From positions 1 through 64,000 of the forward strand of contig CALFVF010000001.1 of assembly GCA_937928735.1 (NCBI GenBank): DNA of 64,000 nucleotides, in the 5' to 3' direction. A model generated the notes under the pieces. That model worked only from the letters and a program-made list of their open reading frames with translations. It did no database searches and was not told the DNA's origin. Positions 19,012-27,835 of this stretch are shown piece by piece; position 1 is the stretch's first letter; each line of letters opens with the position of its first letter. The translations under genes and the position numbers were made by a program. Origin of the DNA: an uncultured Verrucomicrobiales bacterium (GTDB lineage Bacteria; Verrucomicrobiota; Verrucomicrobiia; Verrucomicrobiales; Akkermansiaceae).

Positions 19012-19491
19012 TTAGTTCTCTAAGTCGCAAAACGCAATCTTTTGAATCTTTAACTTAGCGAGCACATTGAGCACATCAATCACGCGCTGTTGTTTCGTAA
19101 GGTCAGAGGCGTCAATCTTGATAACGGGAATCTCTGAGGAGTAGGACTGAGATTGGGTGAAGATTCTGAGGCGTTCTTCAAGTAGAGGGAGTTCGCGCTT
19201 TGAGCTATCTTGGTCGAGGACTTCAGGAGCAGTTGTTTGATTGAGGACAATGGACTGGTCTTCTCGGATCGTGATGGTGGGTGGAGTGAGGGGAAAGGAT
19301 TCAGCACTTGGAGCGTGATCGGGGAGCTGGATACTCAGGTCTTGCTCCTCGGCCTGAATGGTCGTGGTGACGATGAAATAGATCAGGAGAAGAAAGCAGA
19401 CATCAATGAGAGAGGAGATATCTAAGCTGGGGGTGTCGTGTCCCGTGGTGTATTTGAGGGAGTGCTTGTTTGTTCTGGTGCGTGGCATCAT
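19012..19491 (-). CDS. Biopolymer transport protein ExbD/TolR family
   Basis: SLDISSLIDVCFLLLIYFIVTTT and typical periplasmic domain. Confidence 0.82.
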   Translation of the reverse strand: MMPRTRTNKHSLKYTTGHDTPSLDISSLIDVCFLLLIYFIVTTTIQAEEQDLSIQLPDHAPSAESFPLTPPTITIREDQSIVLNQTTAPEVLDQDSSKRELPLLEERLRIFTQSQSYSSEIPVIKIDASDLTKQQRVIDVLNVLAKLKIQKIAFCDLEN

Positions 19492-19574
19492 AATTGTTGG
19501 TTTTTTATTCTAACGCCGTATCTGTGTATTTGCTTAGAAAAAGATGGGGAATATAAGATTACCGGAGGTGCCCT

Positions 19575-19922
19575 TTAGTAGCGAGGCACAGAGGTGTCGA
19601 TCTGCATAGACCAAGCGTCGATGCCCTGCGCCATCGAAAAGCTATTGAAGTAGCCGGTTTCTCGCAGGTAGTGCACAGCACTTAGTGAGCGCACGCCATG
19701 ATGACAGTAGACAATGATTGGCTCTTCTGGCCGGAGGGCGAGGCGATCTATATGGTCACGAAAGGCGGAAAGTGGCGTAAACACGGATCCTGTAATTCGA
19801 CAATACTCCCACTCATGGAGCTCACGACAGTCTAGAAGGACAGGAGGTGAGTCCGAAGCGAGAGCTTGCTGGGTGAAGTGAACACTGAGCTCACTCTGCT
19901 GGAGGGGGTCAGGATAAGTCAT
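19575..19922 (-). CDS. Rhodanese-like domain protein
   Basis: LLDCRELHEWEYCRITGSVFTPLS...PIIVYCHHGVRSLSAVHYLRETGY, with active-site loop CHHGVRS. Confidence 0.88.
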   Translation of the reverse strand: MTYPDPLQQSELSVHFTQQALASDSPPVLLDCRELHEWEYCRITGSVFTPLSAFRDHIDRLALRPEEPIIVYCHHGVRSLSAVHYLRETGYFNSFSMAQGIDAWSMQIDTSVPRY

Positions 19923-19923
19923 C

Positions 19924-20550
19924 TTACTTCACGATGACAGGTGTGCCGAGAGGAGCATTCTGATAGAATTTCTTCGCCATATAGTCAGGGGTCCGCACAC
20001 AGCCATGGGAGGCAGCGTATCCCGGGAGGTAACCTGTATGCATGCCAATCGCACCATTAAAGCGTAGGAAATTCCACATCGGGGCTCCTTCAAAGACTTG
20101 GCCGGGGCCGGGTTTGTCTTTACGGCTATCTGCGTCATCGTTGAGAATTTGACCCGTAGAGACATCCTTAATCACACCATAGAGAGAGGACCTGTGGTCG
20201 ACATCTCGCTCCGTGACCTTATAGTGCCCGCGAGGAGTGTGGTTTCCTTCTTTCCCCGTAGAAATAGGAGTGAGGCCGACGAGTTGACCCCCTTTATAAA
20301 AATAAGCCTTTTGCTCAGCGAGGTGAATGGTGATCTTTGGAGCTCCCTGGACGCCATCGCCATCCCAGTAGCCACCCGCAGAGGGAGAGCCGAACTGATG
20401 GTGATCATGATTAGCTGCTGTGTTATAACCTGAGAGATAGTCGTGAGCACCGTGCTCGTGGTGACCAGCATAGGGGGCACATTGGGTGAGGAATGTCACC
20501 AGTAGAGGTAGCGCTATGGTCGTGAATCTTAATTTCAATAGAGATTTCAT
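19924..20550 (-). CDS. L,D-transpeptidase (YkuD) lipoprotein
   Basis: IGMHTGYLPGYAASHGCVRTPDYMAKKFY catalytic motif; lipobox-like FLTQC. Confidence 0.88.
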   Translation of the reverse strand: MKSLLKLRFTTIALPLLVTFLTQCAPYAGHHEHGAHDYLSGYNTAANHDHHQFGSPSAGGYWDGDGVQGAPKITIHLAEQKAYFYKGGQLVGLTPISTGKEGNHTPRGHYKVTERDVDHRSSLYGVIKDVSTGQILNDDADSRKDKPGPGQVFEGAPMWNFLRFNGAIGMHTGYLPGYAASHGCVRTPDYMAKKFYQNAPLGTPVIVK

Positions 20551-20691
20551 AGTGTGGTTAGAAATGGACAATGTGGACTCACTAATCATGAGGGGAGAGA
20601 GCTAGCGGCGTCAAGCCAAGTACGGGAGTGCTCTAATAGGAACTTATAAGACTGAGGAGAAAGACTAGCTATTTCTCATTTTTATAAACTA

Positions 20692-21054
20692 TTAGCCCTC
20701 GAGTTCCTCGTCATGCGTCTCGTCTGCCTCGGAGTACTCGACATGGTCATTGGGAGTATTTCCCGCTTCGAGCTGAGCGAGGCGCTGCGCCTCTTCTTCA
20801 TGGGAAATGATCTGGAGTGTGGCTTGGACATTGGCTTGCATGCCAGCTCCTTTCACAATGTTACGTATCGAGCTTGCCGTGAAGCCATTACGCCCAATCA
20901 TAAAGCGAACATCATCCTGGTGAAGCACCAGTCGGAAGCGAACCTGTTTCTTGTCAGCTTCCGCGACTTTCAGCTGAGCTTGTTGGGGGTGGGTGATGAA
21001 CTGGAGGGTAATGAATTGTATAAAATCACGTATTTGTGCCGTCACTTGTTCCAT
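20692..21054 (-). CDS. KH-domain RNA-binding protein
   Basis: FRLVLHQDDVRFMIGRNGFTASSIRNIVKGAG: KH GxxG (IGRNG) motif. Confidence 0.72.
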   Translation of the reverse strand: MEQVTAQIRDFIQFITLQFITHPQQAQLKVAEADKKQVRFRLVLHQDDVRFMIGRNGFTASSIRNIVKGAGMQANVQATLQIISHEEEAQRLAQLEAGNTPNDHVEYSEADETHDEELEG

Positions 21055-21118
21055 AGTAGAGAGTATGGCGCACGAAGCTGGTGAGATCCAGTAGGTTTTT
21101 CTCCAATCACCAATATCA

Positions 21119-21200
21119 ACTTATACCAACTCAGAAAACTATCTGGTAGAATTCACTGGATCTTTGAGGAGGTATTCTCGTAGTCACTCACTCGCAGAGA
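21119..21200 (+). repeat. Dispersed repeat family A, copy 1 (right-truncated)
   Basis: TTATACCAACTCAGAAAACTATCTGGTAGAATTCACTGGATCTTTGAGGAGG...GTCACTCA..., clearly alignable to 45991-46070. Confidence 0.7.
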
Positions 21201-22025
21201 CTATGGAGTTTTCACGAGACGCACAGAGTCTATATGGAACTCACTCTGTTCGCTGTATTTGCGTTTGAGATAGCCCAGAGCGATGTGCTCGCCTGAGAGT
21301 TCAGTGCACGAGGTGATACGGCCTGCGGGCTTTGGATCCTCAGAGACATAGAAGTCGCAGGGAGGTGTGACTGCCGCAGAGAGGCGAAATGACGTGAGAG
21401 CTAAATTGGTCTTTCCCGCAGAGCGAATTCGAGAAATCACCTCCTGGCCAATATAGCAGCCCTTAGAGTAGGAGATAGCACGGTCTTCAAGCTTCGCCTC
21501 TGGAGGGAGAATCGAGGGGTCAAGCTCAGCGCCCCAGAGCGGTATTTTGTGCTCGATGCGCAGAGACTCTAACTGTGAGCTCTCAGCGTCTGGATAGCGC
21601 GCAGCTTGTTCTTGGGTGATGAGGTGGTCCCAGCCCAGAATGCCGTAGCGATTACACTGCCAGCTTGCAGAGTTCTCTGGTGGTGAAGGAGTCTCAGAGA
21701 ATTGATGGATGAAAGAATGAGAAGAAGTGAGGTCAGTGATTGTGACATCATCGGCAATGAGGTACTTATCAACACGCTCTAATAGACTCTCTCGCAGGCA
21801 GAGAGGAGCATCGATAAGTAGACTCTCGTGGTGAGCTCGGACATAGAGATCGCCCTCCATCTTACCTTTCGCTGTCGTGATGGCGGAGTAGACGGCCTGG
21901 CTAGTGCTAGCTAGAGCCACGTCTTGTGTGATCTGGCCATTGAGATAGCGCACCCGATCTGATCCAGTGAGCTGGAAGATAGCGCGCTTAAGCGCAAAAG
22001 GATCTCTGGGTAAGTCTGTAGTCAC
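21201..22025 (-). CDS. ygfZ: YgfZ/GcvT-domain folate-binding protein
   Basis: YLNGQITQDVA...AISYSKGCYIGQEVISRIRSAGKTNLAL: KGCYxGQE motif. Confidence 0.88.
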   Translation of the reverse strand: MTTDLPRDPFALKRAIFQLTGSDRVRYLNGQITQDVALASTSQAVYSAITTAKGKMEGDLYVRAHHESLLIDAPLCLRESLLERVDKYLIADDVTITDLTSSHSFIHQFSETPSPPENSASWQCNRYGILGWDHLITQEQAARYPDAESSQLESLRIEHKIPLWGAELDPSILPPEAKLEDRAISYSKGCYIGQEVISRIRSAGKTNLALTSFRLSAAVTPPCDFYVSEDPKPAGRITSCTELSGEHIALGYLKRKYSEQSEFHIDSVRLVKTP

Positions 22026-22057
22026 TGGAGAAGAAAAGGTTATAGCTTAGCTCTATG

Positions 22058-22456
22058 TTACACCTTACCCCCTAAAAAGCCGACCTTGTATCCAGCATTT
22101 CGGAGTACTTTTGATGCACTAGAGTTGAGTAACAGTAACCCTAAAAACCCGAAAATCCCTGTAAAGAGGCCGAGGGCGATGATCACTGACAAGAAACCTT
22201 TCTTGAGGGCTCTACCTAATCCAATAACTCCAATAAAACCAACACCTATTGTGAGACCAAAGAAGGCCAATGCAATGAACCCACCGAAATCAGGTGATAT
22301 GGAGGAGAAGCCTAGGAAAAGAGGTATGGCTAGTAGGTTAAGCAATACAGCAATATTGACGAACCTCTGGTACTTAGCGATTTTTTGATAATCGTAAGTG
22401 ATGCCAGAGATGTTAGAGGTGCCCTGTGTTTCTGGAGCAGTGTATGGATTATTCAT
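22058..22456 (-). CDS. Hypothetical membrane protein
   Basis: Several hydrophobic segments, starts MNNPYTAPET. Confidence 0.5.
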   Translation of the reverse strand: MNNPYTAPETQGTSNISGITYDYQKIAKYQRFVNIAVLLNLLAIPLFLGFSSISPDFGGFIALAFFGLTIGVGFIGVIGLGRALKKGFLSVIIALGLFTGIFGFLGLLLLNSSASKVLRNAGYKVGFLGGKV

Positions 22457-22548
22457 CGTAGAATATGGGACTAGGCTCGTAGAGAGAGCTTCAAGCAAAC
22501 ATAAAGAAAAGGAGGAGCAAAAGCCAGAGGCTGGTGGGAGTATTTGAA

Positions 22549-22920
22549 TTACTCGTTCCAGCTAAGAGCTCCTTTTTTGAGGGCGTAGACGTAAGCGACT
22601 GCCAGTACTGTAGCGAAAGCCGCCACACTCCAGAAAGCATCTTGGTTCGCGCTCATAAGCTCCTTGAACTGCACAGCCCATGGGTAGAGGAAGACCACCT
22701 CGATATCAAAAAGGACAAAGAGCATAGCGACCATATAGAATTTTACACTGAATCGAGGCGCTCCTGTGCCGATAGCAACCATACCGCATTCGTAAACAGT
22801 GTCTTTTGCACCGCGATTTGAGCCACGTTTACCGAGTAAAACACTGAGGCCGAGACTTGTCGCAGCAAAGCCCAGAGCGATCAGAGCTTGCATTAAAATC
22901 GGTAAATAGTCGTTTAGCAT
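22549..22920 (-). CDS. nuoA: NADH-quinone oxidoreductase subunit A
   Basis: YECGMVAIGTGAPRFSVKFYMVAMLFVLFDIEVVFLYPWAV. Confidence 0.93.
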   Translation of the reverse strand: MLNDYLPILMQALIALGFAATSLGLSVLLGKRGSNRGAKDTVYECGMVAIGTGAPRFSVKFYMVAMLFVLFDIEVVFLYPWAVQFKELMSANQDAFWSVAAFATVLAVAYVYALKKGALSWNE

Positions 22921-23036
22921 ATCAATAGAGAGTTCGAGGCGTTGGGAAATTGAGTTCGGAAAGAGTCAGAAGGTCCGAGAGTCAGAAAGTCTGAGTCTGT
23001 GGGACTGAGCTGGCATAGAGTTAGCACAAGGGCTTA

Positions 23037-23066
23037 AAAAAGCCCGAGTAGCTCGCGCTACTCGGG
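23037..23066 (-). terminator. Rho-independent terminator for the 23125-23421 gene
   Basis: Perfect 10-bp stem CCCGAGTAGC-TCGC-GCTACTCGGG with an A-tract to its left (T-tract on minus strand). Confidence 0.75.
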
Positions 23067-23124
23067 TGTATTAAAGTTAAATTCGCTGGCAGATCCAGCA
23101 TGAAATTTGCGATCGCAGAATTAT

Positions 23125-23421
23125 TTATTCAGCGTCGAAGGAGCTGTGAGCCTCATTGAGGCGGTCGAGTCCCTTGTATTCCTTACCATCCTTCTCCACC
23201 ATGCCACGAGTGACTAGGTTTTGAAGCTTCTCGTAGGCGCGAAGGCGAAGCATTTCTTCTCCTCCACTTACCGCATTGCGTTCCTTGAGACGGTCAAAAA
23301 TTCCTTCGAATAGTTCATTGAACCCGAAAAATTTAGATTCTGCCCCGAGCACGTTGACGATTTCATCTGTCACATGATCTGGTACGCGGCGTGAAAAACG
23401 TGTGCGTTTTGTAGTTGCCAT
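23125..23421 (-). CDS. Conserved hypothetical small protein
   Basis: MATTKRTRFSRRVPDHVTDEIVNVLGAESKFFGFNELFEGIFDRLKER; own terminator downstream. Confidence 0.55.
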   Translation of the reverse strand: MATTKRTRFSRRVPDHVTDEIVNVLGAESKFFGFNELFEGIFDRLKERNAVSGGEEMLRLRAYEKLQNLVTRGMVEKDGKEYKGLDRLNEAHSSFDAE

Positions 23422-23639
23422 AACACTGCACAGCATACACTAGAGTTGCCAATGTGGCGACACTAATTTTGTAATTTATTAAAAAAAAGAAGGGGTGGGC
23501 AAGGAAAAAGGGAAAAATCAGAGGAAATAAAGTGACGTTATTGTCAACTCGGATGGTGATTTCTCTCGGTTCTATAATCTGGTAAAGAAGTTCTCGCACT
23601 TTCCTTTGAAAATCGATCAAATCCGTATAAGGTCAGGTT

Positions 23640-24290
23640 ATGAAACTTACAGGAGTGAAGCTCTTACTCGCACTGCCCTTATTGATTCATCCGCTCCATG
23701 GCCGCACATGGACAAGTGCGGATGGTAGCAAGACCTTTGAGGCGGAGCTAGATTCTTATGATGCGAGTACTCAAGTGGTGAGTGTCTCCAAGGATGGCGT
23801 GCAGGTGACCTTTACCGCGGATAAACTCTCGTCGGGTGATCAGCAGTGGTTAATCGCGCAGGCAGAGGAGGGTGCGACGAAGCAAGGCGAAGCTGGGACT
23901 ATTATAGAAAAGTTGAAGCAAGTCCGGCGGCTCACAAATGGTAAAATGCAGAAGACCGCGATTGGAGCAGATGTCGAATTTTTCATCCTCTATTACTCAG
24001 CGAGTTGGTGAGGCCCCTGCCGAGCAAGTGCGCCACAGTTAGTGGCCGACTATCGTGAGAAAATCGCCTCAAATCCGAAGTTTGAGATGATCCACATTTC
24101 TATGGAAGATGAGGCGTCCCATCTGGAGTGGGCAAGTTCAGCGAACTTCCCATGGCCAACGATCAACGCAGAGAAAGCCGGTGAAGCCATAGAAGCCCTG
24201 AGTGAGGAGGTCCCCGGCTATGTGCTGCTAGATCGAGCAGGGAATGTACTCGCGAATGAGAAGTCAGTGGTATTTGGTAAACTGAAGTAG
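23640..24290 (+). CDS. Candidate selenoprotein: SHD1-like domain plus thioredoxin-like domain with UGPC motif (in-frame TGA at 24009-24011)
   Basis: Track ORFs 23640-24011 and 24042-24290 are in the same frame. Readthrough gives ...FFILYYSASW-U-GPCRASAPQLVADYREKIASNPKFEMIHISMED...EVPGYVLLDRAGNVL...*. TGA replaces the first Cys of CxxC. Gene ends at TAG. Confidence 0.72.
24027..24051 (+). promoter_or_regulatory. Candidate bacterial SECIS element
   Basis: RNA hairpin AGU-GC-GCCAC-AGUUA-GUGGC-CG-ACU: 5-bp upper stem, 2x2 internal loop, 3-bp lower stem, apical loop AGUUA with G at position 2, 25 nt after the UGA. Confidence 0.5.
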
Positions 24291-24329
24291 GTTTGAGGTT
24301 TTGTAAGTTCAGTTTGGGTTTATTTGAGA

Positions 24330-24902
24330 ATGAAGAAGTTCATCACTTTGGTGTCAATTTTGACCACAGTATTTCTTTTTGGCTGTGAGCAGACTAAGAA
24401 TGAAGATATAGTGAGTCACTCTGGGGCTATTTTACGTTATCAGGATGGTCAAATGAGGTTTAAAAGCCTAGTTGGGACGGTATATGACGAAGAAAGTTTT
24501 GACGAAGCAAGGCCTAAACTAGCCGAAATTGCTGCAGATTGGCATAAAGTTGCCAACGCTCTTAGTGGTTTTAAGCCTCCCATAGAAAAGGACAGGCAGA
24601 AGTTTAGAAACATGCTCGAAGAGGGTAATGAAAGAGCGGAACCTACCGCAGGGGCTATGATAAGCTTTGTAATGGTTGAATCGCGACAAGAGGAGATACT
24701 TGAATGGCAGGAAGAATTTCTAACGGCTGCTAGTTCTGTGATTGCTGAATTTACGAGACTTTATGGAGAGTTTGGCCATTCTGACCAAAAAATCGATATT
24801 TCTGACTTAGATATTAGTATCTCAACAATGAATGGAATCCCACTCGATCAAGCTATTGATAGTTCCGCAGAATTATCCTCAGACGAAGATCTAGCAGAAT
24901 AG
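24330..24902 (+). CDS. Hypothetical lipoprotein
   Basis: MKKFITLVSILTTVFLFGCEQTKNED lipobox. Confidence 0.55.
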   Translation: MKKFITLVSILTTVFLFGCEQTKNEDIVSHSGAILRYQDGQMRFKSLVGTVYDEESFDEARPKLAEIAADWHKVANALSGFKPPIEKDRQKFRNMLEEGNERAEPTAGAMISFVMVESRQEEILEWQEEFLTAASSVIAEFTRLYGEFGHSDQKIDISDLDISISTMNGIPLDQAIDSSAELSSDEDLAE

Positions 24903-24970
24903 AGTTGTGTATCTAATCTAGCGCTAACGAAGCTCTGAACGTAATAGAGTAGTGTACTAGAAACAAAAAA

Positions 24971-24997
24971 ACGACCACGAGAAGTGTGGTCGTTTGT
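24971..24997. terminator. Bidirectional rho-independent terminator
   Basis: ACGACCAC-GAGAAGT-GTGGTCGT, A-tract on left and T-rich right side, between convergent genes. Confidence 0.7.
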
Positions 24998-25052
24998 TCT
25001 ATGACATTTTCTGAGGGTGGATGACCTCAGTGTCGCTGACAAGTCAGGTTGA

Positions 25053-25616
25053 CTAGGAAGCGGTAGCGGCTTGCTTCTTCCCGTTCTCAGCTGATTGCTT
25101 GCCTTTGTTAGGTTGAGAAGATGGTGTGCCGACAGTGGACTTACCCACGAATGTCGCACCTGCTTCGATCGATAATGTCGCAGCTTTGATGTCGCCAACG
25201 AGTTCTGCATTGGCCTTGAGTTCGACGCGATCAGAGACGTTGATATTGCCGTGGACTTTTCCGTAGATGACTATGGAGCGAGTCTGTATTTCTGCTTTGA
25301 TTCGGGCATTTTCACCGACTGTGAGTGATCCATCAGAGAGGATTTCACCTTCGATTTTACCGTCAACGACGAGGTCATTGGAGAATTTAACTTTGCCTTT
25401 GATCTCTACGTCTGAGCTGAGGACGTTACGGCCTGAGGTTGCAGGGACTTGCTTTGAGCTCGCTGGCGTAGTGTGAGCGGCAGCAGGTTTAGTTGGCTGT
25501 GGGGGTCGGGAGTTCGAGGGCTGTGGCGCAGAAGTTGTTCTGGTTGGCGTACTAGCTGGGGGGCGCGAGGGTGTTTCTGCATTATCGCCTTTGTTGGAGC
25601 TGTATCTTTGGAACAT
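25053..25616 (-). CDS. Bactofilin (polymer-forming cytoskeletal protein)
   Basis: KGKVKFSNDLVVDGKIEGEILSDGSLTVGENARIKAEIQTRSIVIYGKVHGNINVSDRVELKANAELVGDIKAATLSIEAGATFVGKS. Confidence 0.9.
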   Translation of the reverse strand: MFQRYSSNKGDNAETPSRPPASTPTRTTSAPQPSNSRPPQPTKPAAAHTTPASSKQVPATSGRNVLSSDVEIKGKVKFSNDLVVDGKIEGEILSDGSLTVGENARIKAEIQTRSIVIYGKVHGNINVSDRVELKANAELVGDIKAATLSIEAGATFVGKSTVGTPSSQPNKGKQSAENGKKQAATAS

Positions 25617-25749
25617 GAAATGAATGAAGTAGTAAAATTACGAGAGACTGTGACTCTAGTCTTGTTTTCTCGCTAAGCTAGCAAGAAATGAGGGAGGCAC
25701 GAATTTTTTTCTTATGAAAAGAGATTCCTTTATGGGGGGTATAGGGTGA

Positions 25750-26649
25750 TTAGTTTGTTTCTTCTTTTGGCTCAGAGATCTCTGAGTTTTCCTGCGGAGT
25801 TTCTTCTTGGGCAGGTTCGTCTGTTGAGGCTTTTGTAGCACTATCGTTTGAGTCGTTTGAGTCGCCTGAGTTATTCTCACTGGCTGAGTCAGCAGGATTT
25901 GGAGGTGAGATTGTGCTAGTTTCTGGTGTTGGTGGTGCCTGGGGTAAGCTGCCGTTTTGAGTAGGATTGAGCGGCTGAGTTGTTGGCTGGGCTGGCTCGA
26001 GTGGTGCAGGCTCTAAGAGCTCTGGTGGGTCTACGCCGAGGATTTTTAGCTTGTACTCAGCGAGTTGCTTTCCAGCATCAAAGCTTTTTGCTTGCTCGTA
26101 GTGGCTCTTGGCGGTGTCTATATTTCCACCAGCATTCTCGATGTCTCCTAGTGTGATGTAGGCGACGTGCTTGATGTAGTCTGCACTTTCATCGAGCTGG
26201 GTGACTTCGAGTAAGGTGGATTTGGCCTGGTCTGTTTTTCCAGATTGGTATTGGAGTTGTCCGAGGACTGTGAGAGCGGAAGCGTGAGCTGGGTGCTCGT
26301 AGTGTGTCGTGACGAATGCCTGGAGAGATTCGAGGGCTTTGGCGGGGTCTTCTTCTGCTTCGATTTTCGCCAGTAGGAGCTGAGCGGTGGCAGCGGACGC
26401 GGAGTTTGGGAAATCAGTGATGACGGCTTTATAAGTGCCTTCATCTGTGGCGCTTAGTGTGGCACTTCCTGCGTCTTGTTGTTTCTGTTGTTTGAGAGTC
26501 TGCCAGGTGACTACACCAAGGACGGCGAACAAAACCAAGATAGCTAGTCCTATGAGCTTCTTCTGGTGCTGATCCATGAATGCCTCAAATTTCGATGGCC
26601 CCATTTGAATTTCGGCGATGGGAGTAGGATGAGTGTTTTGTTCTGCCAT
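25750..26649 (-). CDS. Membrane-anchored tetratricopeptide protein (YfgM-like)
   Basis: N-terminal TM LIGLAILVLFAVLGVVTW; TPR-like repeats; low-complexity Pro/Ser/Asp tail. Confidence 0.68.
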   Translation of the reverse strand: MAEQNTHPTPIAEIQMGPSKFEAFMDQHQKKLIGLAILVLFAVLGVVTWQTLKQQKQQDAGSATLSATDEGTYKAVITDFPNSASAATAQLLLAKIEAEEDPAKALESLQAFVTTHYEHPAHASALTVLGQLQYQSGKTDQAKSTLLEVTQLDESADYIKHVAYITLGDIENAGGNIDTAKSHYEQAKSFDAGKQLAEYKLKILGVDPPELLEPAPLEPAQPTTQPLNPTQNGSLPQAPPTPETSTISPPNPADSASENNSGDSNDSNDSATKASTDEPAQEETPQENSEISEPKEETN

Positions 26650-26754
26650 GATATGTTTTAGACGAATGTAGGTGCTTGAATATGATGAGGTGCTCAGGGA
26701 ATCAAGTCTTATTGCGTTTGGAGGAAGGAGAGAAGAAGGTTGGGGTGAGTGTCG

Positions 26755-27675
26755 TTAAGCCCACAGTGTGTGTGGGTACTGTTCCTGCTCGATGAGTGTT
26801 TGGAGTGTGCTGAGCACTTCGGCTTTATCCTCGGGGTAGGTGACGCCGAACCATTTTCCAGTGGTTTCTTTGATCTGGCAGTGGGCTTTGTTTTCCTGAA
26901 TCAGCTTGTCGACTGCAGCTGGGAGATAGCATTCTGTCTTCAGTTCAGTGCCGTGGTTTTGGAGGAAGTTTTCAAAGAAAGTCTCAAGATGTGGGATGAA
27001 TTCTTTGGGAAAGCCCCAGAAGTTCATAGAAACAAGGGAGTGCTCTGGGAGGTTCACCATTTTGGCATGGCTATTGTAGCCTTGGCAGGTGCCGTCTTTC
27101 TGTCTGGTGATTTCGGTGTGTTCTTCGATACCGATGAGTTGTTGGTCAGCGGTGGAGCAAATACCACGGTTTACATGGCCGTGCTTAGAGAGTGTGTTGG
27201 CTAGCGGGTAGCCAATCATGATGTATTGCTGGGCCACTGTTGTGTGGTTTTTAGCGGTTTGGTAAAAATGCTCAAAAATACTCTGGTAGGCGTCCGCACC
27301 ATAGAAATCATCGGCATTGATCACAACAAAGGCGCTATCAATTAGGTGTCTTGCTGCTAGTAGTGCGTGTGTGGTGCCCCAGGGTTTCACTCTGCCTTCT
27401 GGGACACTGTAGCCTGCGGGGAGGTCATCGAGGGTCTGATGCGCGTATTCGACTTGGATCAAGTGGGCGAACTTCTGGCTGATTTGGTTGTGGAAATCCT
27501 TTTGGAAGTCCTCACGAATGATGAAAATCACTTTTTGAAATCCTGCACGAATGGCGTCGTAGAGGGAGTAATCAAGGACAGTTTCGCCATTTGGGCCCAT
27601 GGGATCCATCTGTTTGAGCCCGCCGTAGCGGCTTCCCATGCCAGCGGCTAGGACGACTAGTGTAGGTTGAGTCAT
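26755..27675 (-). CDS. Sugar nucleotidyltransferase-like protein (NTP_transferase family)
   Basis: TLVVLAAGMGSRYGGLKQMDPMGPNGETVLDYSLYDAIRAGF...FVVINADDFYGADAY. Confidence 0.82.
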   Translation of the reverse strand: MTQPTLVVLAAGMGSRYGGLKQMDPMGPNGETVLDYSLYDAIRAGFQKVIFIIREDFQKDFHNQISQKFAHLIQVEYAHQTLDDLPAGYSVPEGRVKPWGTTHALLAARHLIDSAFVVINADDFYGADAYQSIFEHFYQTAKNHTTVAQQYIMIGYPLANTLSKHGHVNRGICSTADQQLIGIEEHTEITRQKDGTCQGYNSHAKMVNLPEHSLVSMNFWGFPKEFIPHLETFFENFLQNHGTELKTECYLPAAVDKLIQENKAHCQIKETTGKWFGVTYPEDKAEVLSTLQTLIEQEQYPHTLWA

Positions 27676-27835
27676 AAGTAATGTTCTTGAGTAATGCCTA
27701 TCAGTTGTGTGGGAATCAGGGCAAGGAAAAGCACGGGTTGAATCCAGAGAGTGTTGGTTTTTCTGGGTTTTATCGAGAATTGGCAAAACAAAACCATTGC
27801 TAGTGGAGTTCTTCTGATTGTAGGTTCAGACCGAC

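Noticed and set aside
24042-24290. Independent small CDS as listed in the ORF track
   Set aside because: It starts on a GTG in the middle of a thioredoxin fold and is in the same frame as the upstream ORF. Better explained as the C-terminal part of the 23640-24290 readthrough protein.
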